From: Sporomusa acidovorans
GTDB taxonomy: Bacteria; Bacillota; Negativicutes; Sporomusales; Sporomusaceae
Assembly: GCF_900101845.1 (NCBI RefSeq)
Contig: NZ_FNAM01000013.1
Coordinates: 62,001-126,000, forward strand
DNA length: 64,000 nucleotides
Direction: 5' to 3'
Positions 8,539-15,699 of the stretch are shown in pieces (position 1 is the first letter of the stretch; each line of letters opens with the position of its first letter). The translations under genes and the position numbers were made by a program. The notes under the pieces are model-generated. The model saw only the letters and a list, made by a program, of their open reading frames with translations. It did not search any database and was not told where the DNA came from.

Positions 8539-8642
8539 TATATAAGCCTTATCTAAATGCCGGTAGCAAAACCTTTCTTAAAAGTCGTTGTACCTCCTCT
8601 CATATGTTTTTCGGTTCGGCTATCAGCACAAGATCCTAGGAA

Positions 8643-9482
8643 TCAAGCCATAGGCTGTTCGATCGGTTTTTCCTTTGGAGAGGCAAACTTAAATTTTGGC
8701 TCTTTTTCTCGCAATTTCCGGGCTTCTTCCCCGGTCGTTACTTTAAACCATACTTCTTCCACTCTTCGCCCTGAGAAGGTTGGCCCAAACTGAACGAATA
8801 TGGAATCATCGATATCATAAATTTCTTGCAGTGAAGGTTCCAGAACCCGAAGCTTAAGCTGTCCATAGGAATAGCGCGTATGCTCCAAAGATAAAAGTCT
8901 CATTAATTCAGAAATGCTGTACTCAGTCACTCCTTTCGCATTCGAAGAGCTAATGATTTCAAAAATGGCTCGCGTATATTTCCCTCTATATTGAATTCCT
9001 TTGATTAACAGCCTATCGACATCGTTAGGTTCTATAGCGGCGACCAGCTCCAGAATTTTACTAGTAAATTGAAATGTAATTTCTCCGTCTGCGTACCCGA
9101 TCGTTTGAAACCATTGTGTCCGAATTAACCTTTTATGTCTTTTTTCATATAGCCATATCCCTTTGGAAGCTACCTTTTCAATTTCACCTAGCAGCTTATG
9201 ATGCATGTTATCTTGTTTTATATTACAGAGTTCCAAAAATTGATTGATATGGATTTTGCATACCGTCCGCGCAGCGCCAAAATCGCCGGAAGAATAAATA
9301 ACGGAAATGGCTGTACTCAATATTTTCTGCTGAAGTTGTGTAAGGGAATCACTGTACCCGATTGCATCGCCAATTCTTATCAAACGCCTGAACCTGGCGG
9401 CGCGTCCCTCGGGATGAACAACAGCAGATGCCAAGTTTTCAACATCGATGTCCGCTTTAACCCGCCTCAAAAAAATTGCCAC
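8643..9482 (-). CDS. Rep_3 (RepB)-like winged-helix protein, candidate regulator 2
   Basis: A paralogue of the protein at 3729-4568, also 279 residues when started at the GTG at 9482, which follows GGTGAGGAAA. The frame is open 70 codons further upstream, but that stretch is the promoter/operator region and has no protein-like character. Shared blocks include LTQLQQKILSTAIS, LIRTQWFQTI, LLSLEHTRYSYGQLKLRV and TFSGRRVE. The N-terminal third is more diverged, which may mean different partner or operator specificity. The gene is preceded by two operators and a leader terminator and is divergent from arsS. Divergent control of an enzyme gene and a regulator from one operator-rich region is typical of autoregulated regulators (inference). 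Alternative: vestige of an integrated Rep_3 plasmid. Confidence 0.72.
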   Translation of the reverse strand: MAIFLRRVKADIDVENLASAVVHPEGRAARFRRLIRIGDAIGYSDSLTQLQQKILSTAISVIYSSGDFGAARTVCKIHINQFLELCNIKQDNMHHKLLGEIEKVASKGIWLYEKRHKRLIRTQWFQTIGYADGEITFQFTSKILELVAAIEPNDVDRLLIKGIQYRGKYTRAIFEIISSSNAKGVTEYSISELMRLLSLEHTRYSYGQLKLRVLEPSLQEIYDIDDSIFVQFGPTFSGRRVEEVWFKVTTGEEARKLREKEPKFKFASPKEKPIEQPMA

Positions 9483-9512
9483 TTTCCTCACCCCAAACGC
9501 AATATATAGCAA

Positions 9513-9548
9513 TATCAATTGCAGATATAAATTTGTTTGCAATCGATA
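9513..9548 (-). promoter_or_regulatory. Operator C' (second dyad in the rep2 leader)
   Basis: Half-sites TTGCAG (9519-9524) and TTGCAA (9537-9542) separated by 12 bases, in an imperfect 12-base inverted repeat. It lies between the leader hairpin and the rep2 start; centre-to-centre distance to operator C is 117 bp. A weak TATATT follows but no good -35 at the right distance. Confidence 0.65.
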
Positions 9549-9562
9549 AGCCAAAAATATAG

Positions 9563-9590
9563 GGCAAAACTGCAATACTGCAGTCCTGCC
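9563..9590 (-). terminator. Leader hairpin C (attenuator-like)
   Basis: GGCAAAACTGC pairs with GCAGTCCTGCC (9 of 11 bases). On the minus strand it is followed by TATATTTTT, a weaker U-tract than in copies E and F. It lies between promoter C and rep2. Confidence 0.5.
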
Positions 9591-9605
9591 AAGTGTTTTA
9601 GACCA

Positions 9606-9666
9606 CATTGCTATTATATAACAGCGCGCATTCAATTGCAAGTATAAAGCAACTTGCAATTGAATG
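9606..9666 (-). promoter_or_regulatory. Promoter/operator C for rep-like gene 2
   Basis: On the minus strand TTGCAA (9641-9636), 17 bases, TATAAT (9618-9613). The dyad 9629-9666 is a perfect 15-base inverted repeat with an 8-base centre, i.e. TTGCAA half-sites 12 bases apart. This is the best-conserved operator in the window. Confidence 0.8.
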
Positions 9667-9681
9667 TTTTTATCTTTATTA

Positions 9682-9735
9682 TTGCAAATCAAAAATATCT
9701 TGCAATTAATAAAAAAATATTATATCATTGGAAAT
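9682..9735 (+). promoter_or_regulatory. Promoter/operator G for arsS (plus strand)
   Basis: Half-sites TTGCAA at 9682-9687 and 9700-9705, again 12 bases apart. The right half-site doubles as -35, with 17 bases to TATCAT (9723-9728). It reads toward arsS, about 33 bases from the predicted start site to the ATG at 9768. It lies 46 bp from the centre of operator C, so the divergent genes share an operator cluster. Confidence 0.7.
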
Positions 9736-9767
9736 AGCAATTACTTAATAGGGAACGGGGGATATAC

Positions 9768-10718
9768 ATGAAAACATTTTGTGAAAGCATCAAGGAAACG
9801 GGAGAAAAATTAGTCAGAAACAAAATTGATATTGTGCAAGTGAATATCGGCTATGTTTGCAATTTGACATGCAAGCATTGCCACGTGCAGGCAGGTCCTA
9901 ACCGCACAGAACAAATGAGTGCCGAAACCATGCAAGCGTGTCTTAAGTTTATCGGCGAGGCAAAAGCAGCTACTATCGATATTACCGGGGGTTCGCCAGA
10001 GATGAATCCTCATCTGCCGCTGCTGATCGAAGAACTACGTAAAATCAGTACGGTAAAACGCATTTTGGTCAGAACTAATATGACCCTTTTAACCACAGAT
10101 AAGTATAAGCATTTGCTTGATTTGTTTAAAGCGAATAAAATTGAACTTGTCGGCTCATTACCTTGCTATGGCGAAGAAAATGTCAATGCCCAAAGAGGCG
10201 ATGGCGTATTTAACAGCAATATCAGTGTATTGAAATTATTGAACAGTATTGGCTATGGAAAAGAAAAAACCGGACTCATCCTTGATCTTGTGTATAATCC
10301 GGGCGGCGCCTTCTTACCGGGGCCGCAAGCGGTATTGCAAGCCGCCTATAAGGAGCAGCTAAAAAACAATTATGGGATTGAATTTAATCATCTTTTCACT
10401 ATCACCAATGCACCATGCGGCCGTTTTAAGGAAGATCTGAAAAAAAGCGGCGAATTTGATGCCTATATGAATGTCCTCGTTGATAATTTTAACAGGGACA
10501 ACCTTAAGAAAGTTATGTGCGTATCACAAGTCAACATCGGCTGGAATGGTGCCGTTTATGACTGTGATTTCAACCAGGCGCTTGGCATGCGCATTGGCTC
10601 ACCGAAAACAATTGCCGATTTCACGCCTGATGAGTTACTGTGTGAAGTATTGGCAGACGATCATTGCTATTGTTGTACTGCCGGGGCAGGCAGCAGTTGC
10701 CAAGGCAGTCTGGATTAA
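9768..10718 (+). CDS. arsS: Arsenosugar-type radical SAM protein ArsS
   Basis: This 316-residue protein has the radical SAM motif CX3CX2C (Cys31, Cys35, Cys38 in VCNLTCKHCH), the glycine-rich GGSPEMN motif and the C-terminal Cys-rich signature DDHCYCCTAGAGSSC of the radical SAM/Cys-rich (ArsS) family. In cyanobacteria ArsS acts after ArsM, adding a 5'-deoxyadenosyl group to a dimethylated arsenical to give the arsenosugar precursor (family knowledge). The family also contains members of unknown substrate. Ribosome binding site GGGGG lies seven bases before the ATG. It is the only plus-strand gene of the block, divergent from rep-like gene 2, and followed by a terminator. The arsM at 27528-28511 under the same kind of operator is its expected partner. 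Confidence 0.85.
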   Translation: MKTFCESIKETGEKLVRNKIDIVQVNIGYVCNLTCKHCHVQAGPNRTEQMSAETMQACLKFIGEAKAATIDITGGSPEMNPHLPLLIEELRKISTVKRILVRTNMTLLTTDKYKHLLDLFKANKIELVGSLPCYGEENVNAQRGDGVFNSNISVLKLLNSIGYGKEKTGLILDLVYNPGGAFLPGPQAVLQAAYKEQLKNNYGIEFNHLFTITNAPCGRFKEDLKKSGEFDAYMNVLVDNFNRDNLKKVMCVSQVNIGWNGAVYDCDFNQALGMRIGSPKTIADFTPDELLCEVLADDHCYCCTAGAGSSCQGSLD

Positions 10719-10727
10719 TATAAGTTT

Positions 10728-10765
10728 AAAAACCACATGTCCAGCGTGCTGACGTGTGGTTTTTA
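10728..10765. terminator. Bidirectional terminator between arsS and lplA
   Basis: AAACCACATGTC pairs with GACGTGTGGTTT (11 of 12), with A-rich and T-rich flanks. It can end both the plus-strand arsS and the minus-strand lplA transcription units. Confidence 0.85.
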
Positions 10766-10792
10766 TTATAGTATTATTTAATTGCGATTAAA

Positions 10793-11806
10793 TTAAAACT
10801 CTTGCGCTCCTATCATCTGACCTATATCTCGCATTATTTTTTTCTCGTCCCTATTCTGGGCAGGTACTTGAGAAAGTGCAGCGCAAATATTGTTTTTTTC
10901 AAAAATGCACCCTTTCAAAACCGCAGGTATCGCTGCGATCAAATCCGAATTCATAGCGTCAGAATAGACTCCTACTGTTACGATTTTTCCACTGCTCACA
11001 TTAAACTGAAAAACAACTTCACCCCAGGCAAACCTTTTGGAAATTTCATACTTGAAATTGATTTTTCTTCCAAATATCCATTCCCAGGAGGAAAATTTAT
11101 CAATCGATTTTTGTAAATCAATGTGATCAATCTGTTCCATGCCCAGTTTCAATGGTGTCAATCTGTATGTTTCACCAAAAGCCTCTACCAGTTTTTCTTT
11201 TAAGCTGGTAACAGATAGAGTCTCTTCACAAAAATTTACCAAATTAGCAACCCTTGATCTTATCGAATTAACGCCATTGGATTGTAACTTTTCATTCGAT
11301 ACATGCAAATATTGGGACACCTTCCGGATATCTACATTTACCATCAAAGTCCCATGGTGCAAACAGCGTTCATTCTTTTCGTAAAATGCATTTCCTGAGA
11401 TTTTTTTTCCCCCAATAGTAAGATCATTACGCCCGGATTTCGCTGCGTTAAGTCCAAGTTTTTGCAATGCCAGCAAAATAACATTTATTTGCTTATCAAG
11501 AGAATAGTCATTTTGTTTCACTAAAAATGAAAAATTTAAATTTCCCTCATCATGGAAAACCGCACCACCTCCTGATACCCTTCTTGCCAAATGTCCTCCA
11601 TTCGCTTGCAGTTGGTCTATGCTGCATTCCTTCCAGCAATTTTGGTTTCTTCCAATTACAACCGTATTTGAATTTTGCCAGAGATACAATATACACTGCT
11701 TTTTCTTCACATTGAAAAGCAAATATTCTTCCAGTGCTAAATTATAATAGGGGTTTGTTTGATCGCTTTCGATATAAATAATTTCTTCTATCATAACATT
11801 TACCAC
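10793..11806 (-). CDS. lplA: Lipoate-protein ligase A
   Basis: The 337-residue protein attaches free lipoate to a lysine of a lipoyl domain through lipoyl-AMP. Motifs seen: RRVSGGGAVFHDEGN (adenylate binding), SGRNDLTIGGKKISGNA with the catalytic lysine, and a C-terminal accessory domain of about 85 residues, so it is a full-length two-domain LplA. The start may be GTG at 11806 or ATG four codons later; neither has a strong binding site. It is the last gene of the operon that begins with DUF5714 and the lipoyl protein (17948-18241), which is its most likely substrate. Its place at the end of the Trs-like gene set suggests a dedicated lipoylation system rather than housekeeping (inference). 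Confidence 0.9.
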   Translation of the reverse strand: MVNVMIEEIIYIESDQTNPYYNLALEEYLLFNVKKKQCILYLWQNSNTVVIGRNQNCWKECSIDQLQANGGHLARRVSGGGAVFHDEGNLNFSFLVKQNDYSLDKQINVILLALQKLGLNAAKSGRNDLTIGGKKISGNAFYEKNERCLHHGTLMVNVDIRKVSQYLHVSNEKLQSNGVNSIRSRVANLVNFCEETLSVTSLKEKLVEAFGETYRLTPLKLGMEQIDHIDLQKSIDKFSSWEWIFGRKINFKYEISKRFAWGEVVFQFNVSSGKIVTVGVYSDAMNSDLIAAIPAVLKGCIFEKNNICAALSQVPAQNRDEKKIMRDIGQMIGAQEF

Positions 11807-11849
11807 TTTTCAAACAGGCTGCAAAAATTACCATGCAGCACATCTTTCA

Positions 11850-12059
11850 TCATGTTTCATCTCCATTTGACAACATTTTTTCCAAGATATTTACACCTTT
11901 ATTCAAAATTGTAATAACAAGCCCAACCATAATAATACCTGCCACAACATTGGTATAGTTGGCATATTCTGCGTATAACTTAATAAAATAACCAAGACCT
12001 GCCGAAGCTCCCATCATCTCCGCAAAAATTAGAATCATAAAGGAAGTTGATAATGTCAC
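11850..12059 (-). pseudogene. Truncated ABC permease (SsuC/TauC C-terminal fragment)
   Basis: Sixty-nine residues match the end of an SsuC-type permease (FAEMMGASAGLGYFI, then GIIMVGLVITILNKG and a terminal LEKML). The coupling loop and all earlier helices are missing. It lies 20 bases after the CoA ligase stop and 44 bases before lplA, so a whole transporter may once have been in this operon and was deleted except for this end. The related intact permeases are at 1768-2577 and 20951-21970. Confidence 0.8.
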
Positions 12060-12078
12060 CCAATCTCATTAACTCTCT

Positions 12079-13338
12079 TCAAATCAAACTGATTTGCCGC
12101 TTCTTCAATTGATACATATAGGGCCTAATGCCGTATTGAACCTCCAGCTTCGCCCTGTAAGGCAAGACCTTTTCGATGTCCGCTGCCTGCCACTTATGCC
12201 CGGGTTCCAAACAGTAGACAGTCAGCAGCAAAATATTATCCTTTAATGTGCCTTGATAATCCAAAACCCCGTCAAAAGCAAAAACTATCTCATCCAGAGC
12301 CGGAAGATCAAGCGGACTGTCCAAGCGCCCTTTGACCTTGTCCAGGCATGGCAGAACACTGCCGCAAGAGCAGGGTTCCTTAAGAAACCTGCCTTTATCG
12401 CCGGTAGCATAGCGGATCAGCGGCATCGCATCCCGGGTCAGCGTTGTAAAGACAATTTCCCCGTACTCCCCAACCGGCAGGGATTTACCGCTTTGATCCA
12501 CCACTTCCCAATATATGTCCGCTTCCCGCAGGTGGTAACCCCTTAGCGCACTGCAGGACACACCGCCGCCCAGCCCCATTTCCGTCATTCCGTAATGCTC
12601 GTGAACCCGGCATTGGAATATCTCCGTCAAGCGTTCTTTTATACTGTCGGCGATATAGTCCGTACTTAACAGAATGGCCTGCAGTTCAATAGGCGTAGTC
12701 CCCTGCTTAATGCTGTTTCGGTACCAGTAAGCTACAAGCAGCATCTGCACCGGATTGGCTACGACAACTTGGGGCTTTTCTTTTAACATCAGCCCAATAA
12801 CCTTTTGACAGTCATCAACCGGTCCGTATTTCAGAGCCAACGCGCCAAAACGTCCCAGACTTCGGGCCAGTAAATCCCCTACCCCGCCCGGACGTACACA
12901 GGGGAGCAGGATCAACACTTTGTCACCGCTCTTGGTCATGGTCGTCATACCGTTAGCAAAAAAATCCACGGTCAACTCCTGGTCGGACCGGGAAAAAAAG
13001 ATCCGTTTCGGGGCGCCAGTCGTTCCGCTGCTATCCAAGGTAACAATCCGGTGGATATCCTCCTGCCCAACACACAGCATACGAGAGCCATGCTCCCGTA
13101 AATCCCTGTCCCTGATCAGCGGCAGCTTTTCCCAATCTGCCAAGCATCGAATTTCACTTACGCAAACATCCTTATACAATTCACGATAAAAAGCGGAACG
13201 TTCCTTTACGTAATTGAGCCTCGTCAGCAAAACCCGGTTTTGATAGTCCCTGAGGGCAGGAAGACTAAGTTTGTCCACGTCAATTTTTTGCGCTATCCAA
13301 CCCTCCAGTGGGGTAAGTTCTTTAGCAATACCGTCCAT
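12079..13338 (-). CDS. AMP-dependent CoA ligase of the phenylacetate-CoA ligase family
   Basis: The 419-residue protein is an adenylate-forming enzyme of the PaaK/CapK class. Visible motifs are TLDSSGTTGAPKRIFFS (P-loop), EHYGMTEMG (adenylate motif) and VGEYGEIVFTT followed by LIRYATGD. The family makes acyl-CoA from a carboxylate, ATP and CoA; the substrate is not evident. It overlaps the end of the radical SAM gene by 17 bases. In Desulfovibrio vulgaris a CoA ligase of this kind (DVU_1553 family, from memory) sits with a TrsS-like radical SAM protein, a methyltransferase and a small CxxC protein, the same order of types as here. Confidence 0.82.
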   Translation of the reverse strand: MDGIAKELTPLEGWIAQKIDVDKLSLPALRDYQNRVLLTRLNYVKERSAFYRELYKDVCVSEIRCLADWEKLPLIRDRDLREHGSRMLCVGQEDIHRIVTLDSSGTTGAPKRIFFSRSDQELTVDFFANGMTTMTKSGDKVLILLPCVRPGGVGDLLARSLGRFGALALKYGPVDDCQKVIGLMLKEKPQVVVANPVQMLLVAYWYRNSIKQGTTPIELQAILLSTDYIADSIKERLTEIFQCRVHEHYGMTEMGLGGGVSCSALRGYHLREADIYWEVVDQSGKSLPVGEYGEIVFTTLTRDAMPLIRYATGDKGRFLKEPCSCGSVLPCLDKVKGRLDSPLDLPALDEIVFAFDGVLDYQGTLKDNILLLTVYCLEPGHKWQAADIEKVLPYRAKLEVQYGIRPYMYQLKKRQISLI

Positions 13339-14731
13339 ACAAATTTCTTCCTTCTTTATCCGTCAGATTGTAAGCACAGAAAGGAATTAATTTGTGGGTG
13401 GGGGTGGCCACATGAACCCGGCATTTTTGCAGCCGCTCCAAATCGATATTCCAGACATCCTGGAACGCCATAGCCGTAATGCTGAAGCCCTTTTCATGGA
13501 CCTGCTTGATAAACAGATCCCACTCGTCGACAGCGTCACCGTCACTGCTGTCGTTGCCGCTGTCGCATGCGGTGCTTTCCGCCCTTTTGCCCCATTTGCT
13601 TCCTAAATATTTGCGAGCGCCGATAATAGCATCCTGCTGACAGGAACAGCATTTTTTTTCCGGTGGAGTGGAAATGGCAGAAATCTGTCCGTCAGACATA
13701 ACCAGAAAATTACCATGAAAAGAGCAAAGGGAATGCCCCGTCAACAGCGGAATAAAATTACCGGTCCGAAGCCGGCCTTGGGTTTGATCTTCCAGATCCC
13801 GCAAAAGCCTGGGGATAGTATAACGCATCGCATCGGTAGGTTCCGCCGGAAAACGTCCGAAATAGCTGACTGGCTGGAAATGGATGCCACGCACTGCCGG
13901 CTGGTTGTCCAGCAGAAAATCGACGATAGAGCCAATCTCCCCGTCATTGATGCCTGGAACGACCGTAACGACCAAAACGACCCCGATACCGGCTTGCCCG
14001 CAATTCCTGATCGCTTGTTTTTTTATGTCTATAAGTGCCTCGGAGCGGATCTCCCGGTAAATTTCATCGTTAGTCCCGTCAAACTGTAAAAAAACACAGT
14101 CAAGTCCGGCCGCTGCCAGCTTTTGGGCATAAGCCGGATCCGCTGCCAACAGCTTGCCGTTGCTGTTGACCTGAATATAAGGAAAGCCTTTTGCTTTGCC
14201 CAGCCGGATAATCTCCGCCAAATCTTCCCTTAAGGTCGGTTCTCCGCCCGAAAGCTGGATATTGAACGGCCGCCCGGGACTGCGTTCCAGCAAAAAGTCG
14301 TATAGCGCGCTTATTTCCTCCAGATTCATTTCCGCCAGCTTGTGCCCGGCATCCGCGAAGCAAAATTTGCAGTTTTGGTTGCAGCGCTGGGTAAGCTCGA
14401 TCAGGACACAGCAGGCCTGCTGCTCATGCTGTGGACACATACCGCAGTCATAAGGACAACCCCTTTCCACCTCGGTATCACAAATCACCGGTTTGGTGTT
14501 GTCCGCCTGCCGCAGCCAGGCTTGATAGCGAGGTTTGCCCTCCCATACCAGGCTTTTGAAATCGCCGTGCTCCGGGCAGGTTTTTTCCAGGTAAATAGTA
14601 TCGCCATAAGCGGTCTTTTGGGCCGGAATACGTTCCAGACAAACCGGACATACACTGGCTGTTTCCCGAATGACTTTCCTTTTGGGTTTTCGCTCCCTTA
14701 CTTCATTGTCTTCATGCATCATTCTCACCAC
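13322..14731 (-). CDS. Radical SAM protein, TrsS-like
   Basis: The 469-residue protein has an N-terminal zinc-ribbon-like region (CPVC at 28-31, TCPEHGD), a Cys cluster CPYDCGMCPQH near residue 92-102 and the radical SAM motif CNQNCKFC (Cys117, Cys121, Cys124). SGGEPTLREDL and a C-terminal Cys pair region CCSC follow. The N-terminal layout is shared with tetraether lipid synthase-type and TrsS-type enzymes. I assign TrsS because its neighbours match that uncharacterised gene set. A run rich in Ser/Asp around residue 390-405 looks like an inserted loop. No in-frame TGA suggests selenocysteine here. Reaction unknown. Confidence 0.78.
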   Translation of the reverse strand: MVRMMHEDNEVRERKPKRKVIRETASVCPVCLERIPAQKTAYGDTIYLEKTCPEHGDFKSLVWEGKPRYQAWLRQADNTKPVICDTEVERGCPYDCGMCPQHEQQACCVLIELTQRCNQNCKFCFADAGHKLAEMNLEEISALYDFLLERSPGRPFNIQLSGGEPTLREDLAEIIRLGKAKGFPYIQVNSNGKLLAADPAYAQKLAAAGLDCVFLQFDGTNDEIYREIRSEALIDIKKQAIRNCGQAGIGVVLVVTVVPGINDGEIGSIVDFLLDNQPAVRGIHFQPVSYFGRFPAEPTDAMRYTIPRLLRDLEDQTQGRLRTGNFIPLLTGHSLCSFHGNFLVMSDGQISAISTPPEKKCCSCQQDAIIGARKYLGSKWGKRAESTACDSGNDSSDGDAVDEWDLFIKQVHEKGFSITAMAFQDVWNIDLERLQKCRVHVATPTHKLIPFCAYNLTDKEGRNLYGRYC

Positions 14732-15481
14732 CTACTCTTTTTCCCATACAGATAAATAATAGCCGATCTTGACCTTCTTAATATTATTTTGTATCGTACA
14801 CGCTTTGTCGCAAGAGCCTACGAGACTTTCCCAAAAAGCGGACATCGAACCGTAATTCATAATCAGGCCAGCCAGAAATCCCTTATAGACAGGGGTCTCG
14901 TCGTGCCATTCCTTCAACTTGAAACCAGCACCCGCCACTTCCTGGCAGACCACATCCTGACTGGTAATGCCGTTGATGCAGGTAACCATAGGCAAACGGG
15001 CAAAGGCCTGGGCGTTTTCCCGGATATACAGATCGCTAATAATCAGTTTGCCCTCAGGAACCAGGACACGCCTAATTTGATTAAGAGCCAGCGGTTTATC
15101 CTCAAACAAGGTAAAAACGCATTCCGTCAACACGCCATCAATGGAATCATTCCCGTAGGGCAGATCGTAAACACTTCCCACTTGGACATTCAGAGCACTG
15201 TTACGGGCTTTGGCCTTAGCAATTAGTTCTTCGGATATATCGATGCCCAAAGCCTCCATTCCACACTCCACAGCCAAAAACTCTGCTGTTTTGCCGCAGC
15301 CGCAGCCGATATCCAGCAGACGGCTGCCAACCGGGAAGCCAGCAATTTCCACTGCCTTTCTGGTCAGTTCCAGTCCGCCGGGGCGTAAGGCTTCCTCCGT
15401 GTATTGCTGAAATTCTTCATTTTCATATAAGATACTGGTGTTTTCCTCTATGTTATGTTCTTGTGTCCCGCTGTCTTTCAT
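14732..15481 (-). CDS. SAM-dependent methyltransferase, TrsM-like
   Basis: The 249-residue protein is a class I methyltransferase with motif I LLDIGCGCGKTAEFL, motif II ALGIDISEELI, motif IV LTECVFTLFEDK and motif VI region VPEGKLIISDLYI. The C-terminal 70 residues contain two cysteines (TCINGITSQDVVCQEV) and are longer than a minimal methyltransferase, as in the DVU_1556-like family. The stop codon is directly followed by the radical SAM gene, so the two are probably coupled. The substrate is unknown; a thiol, a metalloid or a carboxylate intermediate are all possible. Confidence 0.8.
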   Translation of the reverse strand: MKDSGTQEHNIEENTSILYENEEFQQYTEEALRPGGLELTRKAVEIAGFPVGSRLLDIGCGCGKTAEFLAVECGMEALGIDISEELIAKAKARNSALNVQVGSVYDLPYGNDSIDGVLTECVFTLFEDKPLALNQIRRVLVPEGKLIISDLYIRENAQAFARLPMVTCINGITSQDVVCQEVAGAGFKLKEWHDETPVYKGFLAGLIMNYGSMSAFWESLVGSCDKACTIQNNIKKVKIGYYLSVWEKE

Positions 15482-15483
15482 CT

Positions 15484-15699
15484 CTATTTCTCCTCCAAAG
15501 CCGTTTCCGCTTCCAGCATCTTGCCTAAAGCCAGGCTCTCAGAAATATAGCTTTGACCGCACAGCGGACAGCTCAGGATTTTCACCGGAAACGCACTCTT
15601 CAGGTAGCTCAGCGTTATCGGTAAAGGCTCCAATTCAACATCGCAGGACACACACCGGATCCGTTCACTGTTTTTAATCTCCAATTGAAAATTTGCCAT
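15484..15699 (-). CDS. Small CxxC redox protein (DVU_1557-like)
   Basis: Seventy-one residues with two CxxC pairs (RCVSCDVE and SCPLCGQSY) and an acidic C-terminal helix. It resembles a zinc ribbon or rubredoxin-like small redox protein. It is squeezed between the oxidoreductase and the methyltransferase genes with 0 and 2 bases of spacing. Genes of this type accompany TrsM/TrsS homologues (from memory of the DVU_1551-1557 neighbourhood). Function unknown. Confidence 0.75.
   Translation of the reverse strand: MANFQLEIKNSERIRCVSCDVELEPLPITLSYLKSAFPVKILSCPLCGQSYISESLALGKMLEAETALEEK

Noticed and set aside
9483-9692. N-terminal extension of 70 codons for rep-like gene 2
   Set aside because: The extra frame is operator and leader DNA; the GTG at 9482 gives exactly the length of the paralogue and has a ribosome binding site.
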